NCBI RefSeq assembly: GCF_000310245.1
Contig: NC_020505.1
Span: 1,894,001 to 1,958,000 of the forward strand
Reading direction: 5' to 3'
DNA from: Candidatus Sulfuricurvum sp. RIFRC-1
GTDB taxonomy: Bacteria; Campylobacterota; Campylobacteria; Campylobacterales; Sulfurimonadaceae
Length of the DNA stretch: 64,000 nt
Notes under the pieces: model-generated
Told to the model about the DNA's origin: nothing
Seen by the model: only the letters and a program-made list of their open reading frames with translations
Databases searched by the model: none
Made by a program: the position numbers and the translations under genes
Part shown: positions 52,357 through 60,396 of the stretch, piece by piece
Layout of the letters: each line of letters begins with the position of its first letter
Numbering within the stretch: position 1 is the stretch's first letter

Positions 52357-52450
52357 GAAGATGGTGGAGGAGAGGGACTATCGTCCAATACTTGTTTTAT
52401 GATGTTTTAAAGGTGTACGATAAAAAAAGGTATATAAACCGTTTTGCTTA
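52357..52450. repeat. Decayed att-side repeat of an older integration
   Basis: This stretch parallels 54804-54905: AAGATGGTGG, CTATCGTC, TTTTATGA then TTTAAAGGTGT, and AAAAAAAGGTA followed by CCGTTTG or CCGTTTT, with many mismatches between. It starts like the tRNA-Met 3' end. I read it as the left boundary of an earlier element that used the same target. The rest of the gap 52258-52481 holds only the promoter described above. Confidence 0.6.
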
Positions 52451-52481
52451 ACTGATATTGAACCGCTTTTAATCTTCTTCT

Positions 52482-52607
52482 TTACTCCACATATTCTGAT
52501 TGAAGATACCCAAAACCACTATAATATCCCCATCGATAAATATTGGCGATATAATCGATAATCTCACCTAACTCATACTCAAAACGTCCACTCCGTCTAA
52601 TCCTCAA
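52482..52607 (-). pseudogene. Truncated RelE/ParE-like toxin
   Basis: A 41-codon frame opening with TTG that overlaps the antitoxin stop (TTGA) reads RIRRSGRFEYELGEIIDYIA, the usual first 20 residues of a RelE/ParE toxin, then diverges and stops. The rest of the toxin fold, normally another 60 residues, is missing. The toxin is presumed inactive. Confidence 0.7.
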
Positions 52608-52831
52608 TGGCTATCCATTTCATCGATACGTTTATCCATTCTATCCCAAAAATCTTGATCGAGTGGGTATGTCTCCATCTTCCCGCTTTTGTATTCCTCT
52701 ACTCGGCGTTTGACTTCATCGGCGTACCATGGACGGGATTGTTCTACTGTTACCGACTCTTTAGGAAGTGAGTTTAAAAAAGCCATTACTTTATCGGCAA
52801 CGCTATCATTAACGGTAATCGTCATTGTCAT
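52604..52831 (-). CDS. Antitoxin-like small protein
   Basis: A 75-residue protein (MTMTITVNDSVADKVMAFLN, then VKRRVEEYKSGKMETYPLDQ) with an N-terminal ribbon-type DNA-binding-like strand and a charged C-terminal helix, as in addiction-module antitoxins paired with RelE/ParE toxins. A good ribosome site (AGGGGAAAG) precedes it. It is translationally linked to the truncated toxin frame. Its retention without a working toxin suggests relic or anti-addiction status. Confidence 0.7.
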   Translation of the reverse strand: MTMTITVNDSVADKVMAFLNSLPKESVTVEQSRPWYADEVKRRVEEYKSGKMETYPLDQDFWDRMDKRIDEMDSH

Positions 52832-52960
52832 AGCTTTCCCCTTTGTTCTATTAAGAAAATTATAGCACTTTTTGCGTTACTAGCTTTTACTTGCTCTCAC
52901 GCTCCTGAGTGATAATTGAATACCCCTATTTTTCATATTTTTCACACATGGCTAACAATT

Positions 52961-54505
52961 CTATTTTGGTAAAACAATATTATTTTTATCGTCAAGAAAG
53001 ACAATTCCTCCACCTACTTTAGATGCTTTAATTATCCCTCTATGAAATATTCCAATATTTTGATATTGAGGAGGTATGACTATTTTTCCTTCTCTATTAA
53101 TAATCCCCCATTGCCCGTTTTGTTGAAGTTTGGCATACCCATCTTCGTCAAATTTTCCTATAAAAATATCGCTGTATGCTGACGCAAAACTTTGAAAGTT
53201 TATTGCTTTGTCAGAGCGAAAAAACTCTTTCCCATTTTTATCTATATAAACAGAAATAGCATTGTTTTTGCCTACAGCCACCCGTTCACCTACTTTTGCT
53301 ATCCCTGATTGGAACGAACCAACATGGGCATATTTTAATGGAATAATTTCTTTGCCTTCAGTATTAATGTAACCACAAAATTGATCACCAACTATAGAAG
53401 TTCGACATACCCCTGCCAAGCCTTCCGAAAAAGGATTGGCTATTGTATACGTTGGCTCAACAAGATATTGACCATTTGAATTGATAAAGCCATATAAGAC
53501 TTTTCCGAAAAAATTCTTTTTACCAACTCGGGCTCTACCATCATAAAAATCATCAACGTTATCGAACTCATCTTCATTAATTTTTTCTTTTTTATCATTA
53601 ATAAAATGCCAAGTTTTATCATTGGCAACGGCAAATAGATTATATTTATAAGCATGAGCACTATTATAAATTGGTTCTAAAATCATACGACCATTTTTGT
53701 CCTTAAAGCCAATTTTTCCATTTTCTCGAATTAAATATGATTCTTCATCAGTCGTTATGTTAATATTGTTTTTAGGTTCTTCGATTATATTTCCTTCTGT
53801 ATCTATCACTCCCATACCCAATCCGTTGACAATATCTTGATAAACTACAATTGCTCTTTCATTTACAAATTTATTAATCTGATTGTAGATAGGTTTTGTC
53901 AGTAATTTTCCCGATTCATTCATCAGTCCTGACAACCCATTTATTGTACATGTATACATTTTATCTCCAATATATTCAATATTTAAACATGGTGGAGTGG
54001 TAATGGTTTTACCTTCTTTGTCTATCATCTTTTTTTCAAAAATAGATGAACTAGTCAACTTTATTTGATAGTCTGGATTCTGAGAATAGTACGTATAGTT
54101 GGTATCATTTTTTAAAGGCATTAAAACTATTGCAACATCATTATAAAAAGTATAGGTATCAGAATAAACTGCTTCAATCATAAATCTACCTACACTGTCA
54201 ATTGTTCCCCATCTATTTTTATATACGACATTAGCTCTACCAAATTGAAATCCTCGTTGATCTATAAAAGAAAATTTAGGGCGAATAACAAAGTGACCTG
54301 ACTTATCAATATACCCCCATTTATTTATTTCTTCTTTTTGTTTTTCATCTCCTACTAATCCCCATTTCGGACTCATCTTGATCGGCAACAAGCCTTCGCT
54401 AAAATCTCCAACTTCACTTGCATACACATAGGGATTTTCAACTAGCTCATCAGCCAACAAGTTTAAAGACAACAAACTAAAAATTAAAAAAATAAATTTC
54501 CGCAT
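52961..54505 (-). CDS. Secreted WG-repeat protein
   Basis: A 514-residue protein with a signal peptide (FIFLIFSLLSLNLLADE) and about ten WG (KWG) beta-repeats, such as KWGYIDKSGHFVIRPKFS, RWGTIDSVGRFMIEAVYS and QWGIINREGKIVIPPQYQ. WG-repeat proteins are found outside the cytoplasm or linked to signalling; their roles are mostly unknown. The gene is AT-rich compared with the hydrogenase genes and lies within the older integrated segment. Confidence 0.85.
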   Translation of the reverse strand: MRKFIFLIFSLLSLNLLADELVENPYVYASEVGDFSEGLLPIKMSPKWGLVGDEKQKEEINKWGYIDKSGHFVIRPKFSFIDQRGFQFGRANVVYKNRWGTIDSVGRFMIEAVYSDTYTFYNDVAIVLMPLKNDTNYTYYSQNPDYQIKLTSSSIFEKKMIDKEGKTITTPPCLNIEYIGDKMYTCTINGLSGLMNESGKLLTKPIYNQINKFVNERAIVVYQDIVNGLGMGVIDTEGNIIEEPKNNINITTDEESYLIRENGKIGFKDKNGRMILEPIYNSAHAYKYNLFAVANDKTWHFINDKKEKINEDEFDNVDDFYDGRARVGKKNFFGKVLYGFINSNGQYLVEPTYTIANPFSEGLAGVCRTSIVGDQFCGYINTEGKEIIPLKYAHVGSFQSGIAKVGERVAVGKNNAISVYIDKNGKEFFRSDKAINFQSFASAYSDIFIGKFDEDGYAKLQQNGQWGIINREGKIVIPPQYQNIGIFHRGIIKASKVGGGIVFLDDKNNIVLPK

Positions 54506-54804
54506 TTAATAACCATCCCTCATAACATCTTATTTCTATAATAGTCTAGCAAAAAAAAATGTCAATACAAAATAAAGGAAAAGGGGTATTCAATCTTCAT
54601 TTTTTAGGTTCTAACAAAATATAAAAAAAGCGATACAAAATTGCACAATGGATTGATGACTCGATGAACTAGGGGTCAGGTATTCAATCTTCACTTTTTG
54701 AAAACGAGCCTAACTCAAAATAGGGAAAGTCATTTTATTGAATGAGTAAATTAGGTATGGATGAAATGATGATTTTGTGAAGTTTTGAATGGGGATTGTT
54801 TTTC

Positions 54805-54823
54805 AAAGATGGTGGCGGGGGGG
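54805..54823. repeat. attL: direct repeat of the tRNA-Met 3' end
   Basis: AAAGATGGTGGCGGGGGGG is identical to 60116-60134, which covers the CCA end and acceptor stem of the tRNA-Met gene. The two copies bound a 5.3-kb segment with an integrase next to the tRNA, the standard form of a tRNA-targeted genomic island. Confidence 0.85.
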
Positions 54824-54875
54824 TCTATCGTCTTATCCCTATTTTATGACGCTTTAAAGGTGTGCTTTAAAAAAA

Positions 54876-54894
54876 GGTACATAAAAAGGTACAT
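54876..54894. repeat. GGTACAT repeats at the left island end
   Basis: Two GGTACAT units 12 bases apart. Similar units cluster at 59921-59996 by the integrase gene. They are candidates for integrase arm-binding sites. Confidence 0.5.
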
Positions 54895-54905
54895 TAACCC
54901 GTTTG

Positions 54906-55600
54906 TTTAAATCTATCTTAACCGATAAATCACTGTTTTTTCATGCTGTCATTATATCGGCGTGATCTTTGAAAAGATTGAAACGTACCTCATCGATCAA
55001 CTCAATACTTTTATTTTGCCGTTCTCATTTTTGTGATTCGTTCCCCACTTCCCTCTAAGGAATACTTTAGGCTCAAAAATGAGCGCATCTTTTTAATATT
55101 AAAATTCCGATGTTTTATAATATCCCCAAAGTTGGGGGCATTGTCGGGGTGTATCCTAATTTGGATGTATCTTTGAGGATAGGACGGCGTAAAATTTCGC
55201 TCTCCTCTCTTTAGGTGTGAATTCCTTACCCTTGAATTTCAAGTTTTTTCAAGTTTTCTGAGCTTACATATCGCCCGTAATTTGTGAATTCTCTATCTTT
55301 GAAAGTTAGCATTAGTTAGCAAGGTAAGGTTTTGTTAGGTTTTCTAAAGCTGTATCGATCAATCTCATCGAGATAATAGGGCTATTGAATTGCTTTAACG
55401 TAGTGTTGAATTTGAAGAGATACGCCCCCAAACTGTGGGGGGAGGTGTTGAATTATGCCCCGTGACCTTTCGGGCTTTAATGTACTAAGTTTTTAGTAAG
55501 ATTTTCTATGGGATTTTTAGGGGATTTTTTAGTGTTTCCTTTTATCGACAAAGTACGATAACAACGGGGTTTTAGTGCTTCCTTTTTGTAACCTTTTCAG
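54906..55600. other. Gene-poor left part of the island
   Basis: About 700 bases without a supportable coding frame, RNA gene or repeat family. Short T-rich runs and GGGGATTTTTTAG-like sequences occur. Together with 54506-54804, which has two near-identical 20-base copies of GGTATTCAATCTTCA-TTTT at 54585 and 54679, this is the longest region without a gene in the window. Confidence 0.6.
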
Positions 55601-55924
55601 TCATTTATCAAACCTTATTTTTAAGTCCTTTTTGATTTGATTAAATTCTTTTTTCATCATGTACCCCTCATCTACATAACCAAACAATCTTTTGACGATT
55701 AATAGATAGGTATCAATCAATAACGCTTTTTCGCCCGTCCACTCTTTGCCGTCCTCTATTATCATCATAGCGTCATGATTGACGTATGCAATGAGTAAAA
55801 GGATTTTAACGGCGTTTACTATCTCCCCCCGTTGCCACTCTTCACGTGGAGAGAGTGAGGGGATAGGCTTCAATCGTTTAATTTTCGGTACGGCTTGGAT
55901 TGTTTTTAGTTCATTCGATCTCAT
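55601..55924 (-). CDS. Island hypothetical protein
   Basis: A 107-residue mostly helical protein that I do not recognise (SLSPREEWQRGEIVNAVKIL, KRLFGYVDEGYMMKKEFNQI). It overlaps the upstream gene by 14 bases and is the last of a compact set of island genes on the minus strand. Confidence 0.55.
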   Translation of the reverse strand: MRSNELKTIQAVPKIKRLKPIPSLSPREEWQRGEIVNAVKILLLIAYVNHDAMMIIEDGKEWTGEKALLIDTYLLIVKRLFGYVDEGYMMKKEFNQIKKDLKIRFDK

Positions 55925-56330
55925 TGAGCTTGACCGTTACCGCTTCTTTTTTCCCCGTGTATTCGCACGTAGTGACTAACCCCGTCTGTATAAAAGAGGT
56001 TTGTTTTTCGATCTTCTCTAACTGAGCGATAATATCATTCCTCACCGTTGCAAGGTCTTTGAGTGTCGCAGTGCTGTAATCAAATTTCTCTATCGCTTCA
56101 TCGATCTTTGAGAGGTGTTTGAGGAGCTGTTCATATTTTGCCTTAACGGTGTATTGGTACTCCTCTTTGAGCGTTGCAAGGGATTGAAATTTCATATCGT
56201 TTAACTCATCTTTAAACAATCGCCCCCACTGTATTAAAGTTTGTTTGGATGATTTTAGCTCTATGGCTATTTTGTCGAAACTCATCCCCGACGCTCTGAG
56301 CTGTAAAAACTTCTTTTGTTTATCGTTCAT
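55911..56330 (-). CDS. Island HTH protein
   Basis: A 139-residue protein. The N-terminal part (RASGMSFDKIAIELKSSKQT, LIQWGR) reads as a helix-turn-helix of the type seen in phage terminase small subunits and related DNA-binding proteins. A long coiled-coil-like helix follows (ATLKEEYQYTVKAKYEQLLK). The function is unknown; a DNA-packaging or regulatory role in a satellite-like element is possible. Confidence 0.6.
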   Translation of the reverse strand: MNDKQKKFLQLRASGMSFDKIAIELKSSKQTLIQWGRLFKDELNDMKFQSLATLKEEYQYTVKAKYEQLLKHLSKIDEAIEKFDYSTATLKDLATVRNDIIAQLEKIEKQTSFIQTGLVTTCEYTGKKEAVTVKLNEIE

Positions 56331-56457
56331 TCTCTCCCCTTGGATTTTTAAACGTGATTGTTATCGCCGTATCACTGAATAATGGATATTGTTTCATTAT
56401 CGCCTTGATCTTCTTTTTCGCTTTTGCTTCGAGTGCTTTGCGCTGTTTAGAGTTCAT
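56320..56457 (-). CDS. Very small basic island protein
   Basis: A 45-codon frame beginning MNSKQRKALEAKAKKKIKAI. Its ATG overlaps the stop of the preceding gene as ATGA and its end overlaps the next start by 11 bases, so the translation chain is continuous. Very lysine-rich; no family recognised. A ribosome site (AAGGGGAACGG) precedes it. Confidence 0.55.
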   Translation of the reverse strand: MNSKQRKALEAKAKKKIKAIMKQYPLFSDTAITITFKNPRGENER

Positions 56458-57107
56458 CCGTTCCCCTTTGTAATGTCTATGATCTCTTTTATATCGTGAA
56501 GCGGTATCGCTAAATGTCGGGCGTTTGGTATTGTCACCTTAAACTCTATGCGCCATAATGGAGCGTTTAGACCGTTCTTTAGTGCCTTATTATAAATGAT
56601 GATTTTCTCAATCATTTGAATGTTTGGCGTGTTGATGTAACGGCTGTCTTTGTAAGGTGTAAGATTAAACCGTTTTGATAGCTCTTCAAGGTTTGGCGGT
56701 GTCGGTGTGTCGTAACATACGTCTATCTCTGAAACGTCCTTTAGGATGCTTAAAATGCTTTTTACGGTGTGATTGTTTGGAGCGGATGAGGTGTATTGTT
56801 TCATCCCGAAAATGACCATTACGGCTATGTTGTAGCGTGGGCGGTCTATGTTGCTATTGAAGTAATAAATATTTTCACGCTCAAACTGATAGGCTGATGT
56901 GATCTCATCCTCTTTGAGTCTCTTTTTAACCTTTGCCGAAATATTAGAGTTTAGGGCGATTTTTCGCCATGTTCCCAAACTGTAAAGCTTTTCGAGTTTA
57001 TCCTCTTTTTTGAATTGAATACGTATCGTATCAATCGCTAAATCCATCCCGTAGGTTTGGTTAAAATCATTGAGATAATTTTCTATTCGTTCGAGTATTT
57101 TTTTCAT
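56454..57107 (-). CDS. Island protein, possibly replication-related
   Basis: A 217-residue protein with no sure family. The stretch ISEIDVCYDTP-like (VSEIDVCYDTPTPPNLEEL) and IIIYNKALKNGLNAPLWRIEFKV recall the YDK...RIEx pattern of phage and plasmid replication initiation proteins, but only faintly. The ATG at 57107 is preferred to a TTG two codons earlier because of the GCGGG spacing. The 276 bases upstream (57108-57383) hold no gene I can support. Confidence 0.5.
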   Translation of the reverse strand: MKKILERIENYLNDFNQTYGMDLAIDTIRIQFKKEDKLEKLYSLGTWRKIALNSNISAKVKKRLKEDEITSAYQFERENIYYFNSNIDRPRYNIAVMVIFGMKQYTSSAPNNHTVKSILSILKDVSEIDVCYDTPTPPNLEELSKRFNLTPYKDSRYINTPNIQMIEKIIIYNKALKNGLNAPLWRIEFKVTIPNARHLAIPLHDIKEIIDITKGNG

Positions 57108-57383
57108 AATCAACCCGCTTTTTTTCTTGGTTCATTTATTAGGTTTTAGAATAAGAATAACACTACACTACGGGGGCGATTTCTTAAAGTGCATAATAAC
57201 GGCACTTTCACCACCTCAAACAAAGCCCCGCCCCGCCGTGGATTGAGGCTTGTTTTTGTGTATCTCTTTCACCCCATGACCTCATCATCTCATTAGACGC
57301 TATTAGACTCTATTCATCCGTGTATTTTTTTGAAGCTTAAACGCTGTTTTCGAGAGTTTCACCGCCCCGAAATGGAGCGATTA

Positions 57384-57662
57384 TTATTCATCGTTACCGC
57401 TTGGTCTTTGAGCTTGTTTTTCAAACATAGCCAACACTTTACGGGCTTGTTCTTTGTTTCGGATGATGTAGTAGTGTTTAAGCCCTTTTCCTCTTGGTAC
57501 GCTGTCGATAATCAGCCCGTGGGCTTCCCGTAGCTCTGTGGCATAATTCGCCAACCATGAAACGCCGTAACGTCTCCCATCGGATGCCCCGATACTTTCC
57601 CCATTGAGTAAATCCCGCAAAAAACGGCGCATTACTGATCTTTTATGATAAATGTGTCTCAT
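57384..57662 (-). CDS. Island winged-helix-like protein
   Basis: A 92-residue basic protein with ASDGRRYGVSWLANYATELR, then GLIIDSVPRGKGLKHYYII, which has the form of a small winged-helix DNA-binding domain. Its start overlaps the preceding stop as ATGA. It may regulate the downstream genes of the element. Confidence 0.55.
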   Translation of the reverse strand: MRHIYHKRSVMRRFLRDLLNGESIGASDGRRYGVSWLANYATELREAHGLIIDSVPRGKGLKHYYIIRNKEQARKVLAMFEKQAQRPSGNDE

Positions 57663-57904
57663 AAGTTAATCCCCTCATGTTTGAGATTTTTGAATAACTC
57701 ATTTTCCAACGCTTGAACGTCTCCCACGAAATGATCGAGGATTTTGCAAAATGTGCTATCGTTTGGGATAACGCTTTGTATTGTAAAGATACGGTTTTGT
57801 ATCATTGTTAGCATCGGGATAGCGTCTTGATGATCGTTTATCTTTGCAATGTCGATCTCATTTAAGAGTTCGAGGATAATAAGCATCTGATCTTTACGTT
57901 TCAT
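57659..57904 (-). CDS. Island hypothetical protein
   Basis: An 81-residue helical protein without recognised family (MLIILELLNEIDIAKINDHQ). Both ends are joined to neighbours by ATGA overlaps, so it belongs to the AlpA-led operon. Confidence 0.55.
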   Translation of the reverse strand: MKRKDQMLIILELLNEIDIAKINDHQDAIPMLTMIQNRIFTIQSVIPNDSTFCKILDHFVGDVQALENELFKNLKHEGINL

Positions 57905-58080
57905 GATGCCACCGCCGTCATACTGTCAATGAGTGCATCTAAATCACTCTTTTTAAATATCGTTACCCGTGGGGATAGTTTAATCGGGTGTAATCGCCCT
58001 TCTTTAGCATAAGCCCACACCGTAGCAATACAAACACTCAAATATTTTGAAGCGTCTTTAACTCTGAAATTCTGTTCCAT
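57901..58080 (-). CDS. AlpA/excisionase-like DNA-binding protein
   Basis: A 59-residue protein with the MerR-type HTH of AlpA and excisionases: RVKDASKYLSVCIATVWAYA, then KEGRLHPIKLSPRVTIFKKS, DLDALI. Such proteins control integrase expression or direct excision. Lies 132 bases from the ParB-tail-like gene and starts the run of coupled island genes. Confidence 0.8.
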   Translation of the reverse strand: MEQNFRVKDASKYLSVCIATVWAYAKEGRLHPIKLSPRVTIFKKSDLDALIDSMTAVAS

Positions 58081-58212
58081 GTCGTAACCTCTTGGATTGG
58101 ATTACTTAGCACTAAGTTTTATTTGTTTAAACGATTGCAATAATAAGGGGAAACAACTCAAAAGAAAAATGAAACAAGGTGTAAAAGTGTAAAAAGGTGT
58201 AAAGGTGTAAGA

Positions 58213-58614
58213 TTATTTTGTTTGATAATAGTGCTTAGTAACTGCTCTTGGAGTCATATCTAACTGTTTTGCTACATGCTCAATAATTTGAGTTCTATTA
58301 AAATCTTGATGTTCTTTTTTTGCATTACTAATTTCGTGCATGACTTTATTATGACTGTGTGTTTTTTTGATTGTAGGTTTTTCTATCCGCCCCATAAATA
58401 GCAATGTTTCAATAACGATTTTCTTCTCGGATGGTTCTATGTATTGATTAACAAAATCTATCTCTTTTTTTGATAATTTTTGTAAAGATTGATTAATAAA
58501 ATCTTTTTCTTCTAATGTGATTTCTTTCCATTTGTAAGGTGATTGATCATAAGCATCTTCAATCTCTTGCAATAATGCCCCTAAACCTTTCCCTAATGCG
58601 CTTAGTTTCGCCAT
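58213..58614 (-). CDS. Island protein with ParB-like N-terminal motif
   Basis: A 133-residue protein whose first residues MAKLSALGKGLGALLQEIED match the conserved N-terminal tail of chromosomal ParB (LGKGLGALL), the part that stimulates the ParA/Soj ATPase. The rest lacks the ParB CTPase and HTH domains; the C-terminus (RTQIIEHVAKQLDMTPRAVT) may be a different HTH. It follows the integrase gene by one base. It may contact host ParA; that is speculation. Confidence 0.6.
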   Translation of the reverse strand: MAKLSALGKGLGALLQEIEDAYDQSPYKWKEITLEEKDFINQSLQKLSKKEIDFVNQYIEPSEKKIVIETLLFMGRIEKPTIKKTHSHNKVMHEISNAKKEHQDFNRTQIIEHVAKQLDMTPRAVTKHYYQTK

Positions 58615-58615
58615 T

Positions 58616-59920
58616 TTATTTATCTCCCTTTGATTTCTTTACCTCATCGAGATAATCCGCCCACCACTGCAATAACTCCCGCATCTGTTCGGTGTAATCG
58701 GCTTTATGGGTGTACGATCTCACCACCTTGTTTTCTTCATGATGATCGAGTACCCGCTCCCGTACTTCAAAGCTCACCCCGTGGGCTGTGGCGTGTGTCT
58801 CGGTTAATGATCGAAACGTACCTCTAAAACTGTGAAGCGTTTGTTTACGCCCCGTTACTTCATCATTGAAGCCTATCGCCCTTAACGCTTTGTTTCCGCT
58901 CTCTTTGTTTGCATGGGTTAAATTGTTTCGTACACCATGAAATACCCATACACCCCACCCCGTTACCTCTTTGATCTCTTTGAGGATATTGATAGCCTGA
59001 TGAGGTAGGGGGATTTTAAAATCGGGTAGGTTTTTATCTTTCACTTTCATCTCTGAGCGGGGGATAGTGATAACGGCTTTTTCAAAATCAATCTGTGACC
59101 ATTTCAATTTACAAAGGTTATCCGCCCGTAAAGGTATCAAAGATACGAAACGTAAAATATTCCGTACAATCACCCCGCCCTCTCCATAATAGCCGTCTAT
59201 CCCTCTTAAAAGCTCTCCCAGTATCTTTTCATCGGTAATCTTTGCCATGTTCTTTTCTTCATGCTTTGGAAGTACGCTTTTATCTATTCGTAACGTAATG
59301 TTTAAATCGGTGTATTCGTGACTCACTGCATAAATCCATAAACGGTTACAATCGGCAAAGAGTCGGGATGCCGTTTCGGGGGCGGTCTTTCCCTTTTCGG
59401 TGATGATCTTCAATAGCTCCCCGTGGGTGATCTCTCCGATTGTTTTGGATGAGGTGATAACGTGGCGTTCGTCATAGGTACAAAAATAAGGGAATAAATC
59501 ACGCTCAAACGCTCTCTTTCGCTTTGTGGCGGTCGCATCATCATTTTTGAGGGTAGATAGCCATTCGTAGGTGATTAGATGAAATTGAGTATTTATAGCG
59601 GTTTGTGTTTCGATCTTTTCCGCTTCATTGATAGCCTTGATCTCTTTTTTCTCTTGGATAGGGTCTATCCCGCTTTTAATCTTTTCTTTGAGTTCGTCAC
59701 GTTTGAGCCTCGCATCTTTTAACGAAGTATTAGGATAACTCCCCGCTGTGGTCTTTTTGGCTTTGCCGTTAATCGTGTAACGTATCTCCCAAACTTTCCG
59801 CCCGTCGGGTTTGATATTGAGCTGTAAGCCGTTCCCATCGGGTAGCGTGTACTCTTTTTCTTTTGGTATGGCGTTTCTTAGTTGAGTATCTATAAGCGGT
59901 GTAACTTCTCGTTTTGCCAT
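58616..59920 (-). CDS. int: P4-type tyrosine integrase
   Basis: A 434-residue integrase with an N-terminal DUF4102 arm-binding domain (about 1-90; LPDGNGLQLNIKPDGRKVWE, TAGSYPNTSLKDARLKRDEL), a core-binding domain and a C-terminal catalytic domain. Catalytic residues: first Arg in LIPLRADNLCKLKW, HSFRGTFRSL (His-x-x-Arg), the LDHHE His and the tyrosine in VRSYTH. Located 200 bases from the tRNA-Met target as expected for this family. It is full length, so the island may still be mobile. Confidence 0.93.
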   Translation of the reverse strand: MAKREVTPLIDTQLRNAIPKEKEYTLPDGNGLQLNIKPDGRKVWEIRYTINGKAKKTTAGSYPNTSLKDARLKRDELKEKIKSGIDPIQEKKEIKAINEAEKIETQTAINTQFHLITYEWLSTLKNDDATATKRKRAFERDLFPYFCTYDERHVITSSKTIGEITHGELLKIITEKGKTAPETASRLFADCNRLWIYAVSHEYTDLNITLRIDKSVLPKHEEKNMAKITDEKILGELLRGIDGYYGEGGVIVRNILRFVSLIPLRADNLCKLKWSQIDFEKAVITIPRSEMKVKDKNLPDFKIPLPHQAINILKEIKEVTGWGVWVFHGVRNNLTHANKESGNKALRAIGFNDEVTGRKQTLHSFRGTFRSLTETHATAHGVSFEVRERVLDHHEENKVVRSYTHKADYTEQMRELLQWWADYLDEVKKSKGDK

Positions 59921-59996
59921 AATGTACCCTTCTTTTTTGTACCTTTTTTTAGGTATTAATGAGGTACATTATAGAGAAGTACATTAAAAAGTACAT
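59921..59996. repeat. GTACATTA repeats upstream of the integrase
   Basis: GGTACAT at 59963, AGTACAT at 59978 and 59990, and an inverted GGTACATTA at the integrase start. The spacing is 12-15 bases. They match the repeats near attL and may be arm-type integrase sites that also autoregulate int. Confidence 0.55.
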
Positions 59997-60115
59997 TAAA
60001 TATTTGGATTGTATTAAATCGGCTTTGACTCGTTTAGACGGTAAGAAGTAGCAATAATGCCTATTTTGTGTGGTTTGTAAGGGTTTTATTGATGATATTT
60101 TACGGGGTTAATTTT

Positions 60116-60134
60116 AAAGATGGTGGCGGGGGGG
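60116..60134. repeat. attR: island boundary within the tRNA-Met 3' end
   Basis: The same 19 bases as 54805-54823. They include the CCA end, the discriminator base and the 3' side of the acceptor stem of the tRNA. Confidence 0.85.
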
Positions 60135-60197
60135 GGACTCGAACCCCCGACCTCCGGCTTATGAGACCAGCGCTCTAACCAGCTGAGCTACCCAGCC
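60121..60197 (-). tRNA. tRNA-Met (CAT anticodon)
   Basis: A 77-base cloverleaf with encoded CCA. It begins GGCTGGGTAGCTCAGCTGG; anticodon loop CTCATAA with CAT anticodon; T arm GGGGG-TTCGAGT-CCCCC. It looks like the elongator tRNA-Met. The acceptor stem pairs six of seven positions: U4 faces C, where A would be expected for GGCUGGG. The 3' half is part of the island repeat, so the mismatch may have been brought by the element. Confidence 0.92.
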
Positions 60198-60297
60198 ATC
60201 TTTTGGAAAGACCGGAATTATAGTGAACCATTGCTTATTAAAAGCTAAAAGATAATCTAAAATTTCAATTTATCCGTGGATCTCATACTTTACACTA

Positions 60298-60328
60298 TAT
60301 AATATAACTCATTATTATTGAGTCATAA
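60298..60328 (+). promoter_or_regulatory. groESL promoter with degenerate CIRCE (HrcA) operator
   Basis: A -10 box TATAAT at 60298-60303 overlaps ATATAACTC-N9-GAGTCATAA (60302-60328). The CIRCE consensus is TTAGCACTC-N9-GAGTGCTAA; six and seven of nine positions match and the nine-base spacer is exact. HrcA control of groESL is likely. Confidence 0.6.
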
Positions 60329-60396
60329 AGACGAATTAACCCAAACTCATGTACAATCCCGCACATAAAAATTTCACATCATATAAAGGAAACACA

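Noticed and set aside
52355-52380. tRNA fragment or second tRNA-Met gene
   Set aside because: Only the CCA-end similarity is present, without any other tRNA arm; it is better explained as a decayed att site.
54506-55600. Possible CRISPR array or structured RNA in the gene-poor island region
   Set aside because: Only one pair of 20-base repeats was seen and no regular spacing; no recognisable RNA fold.
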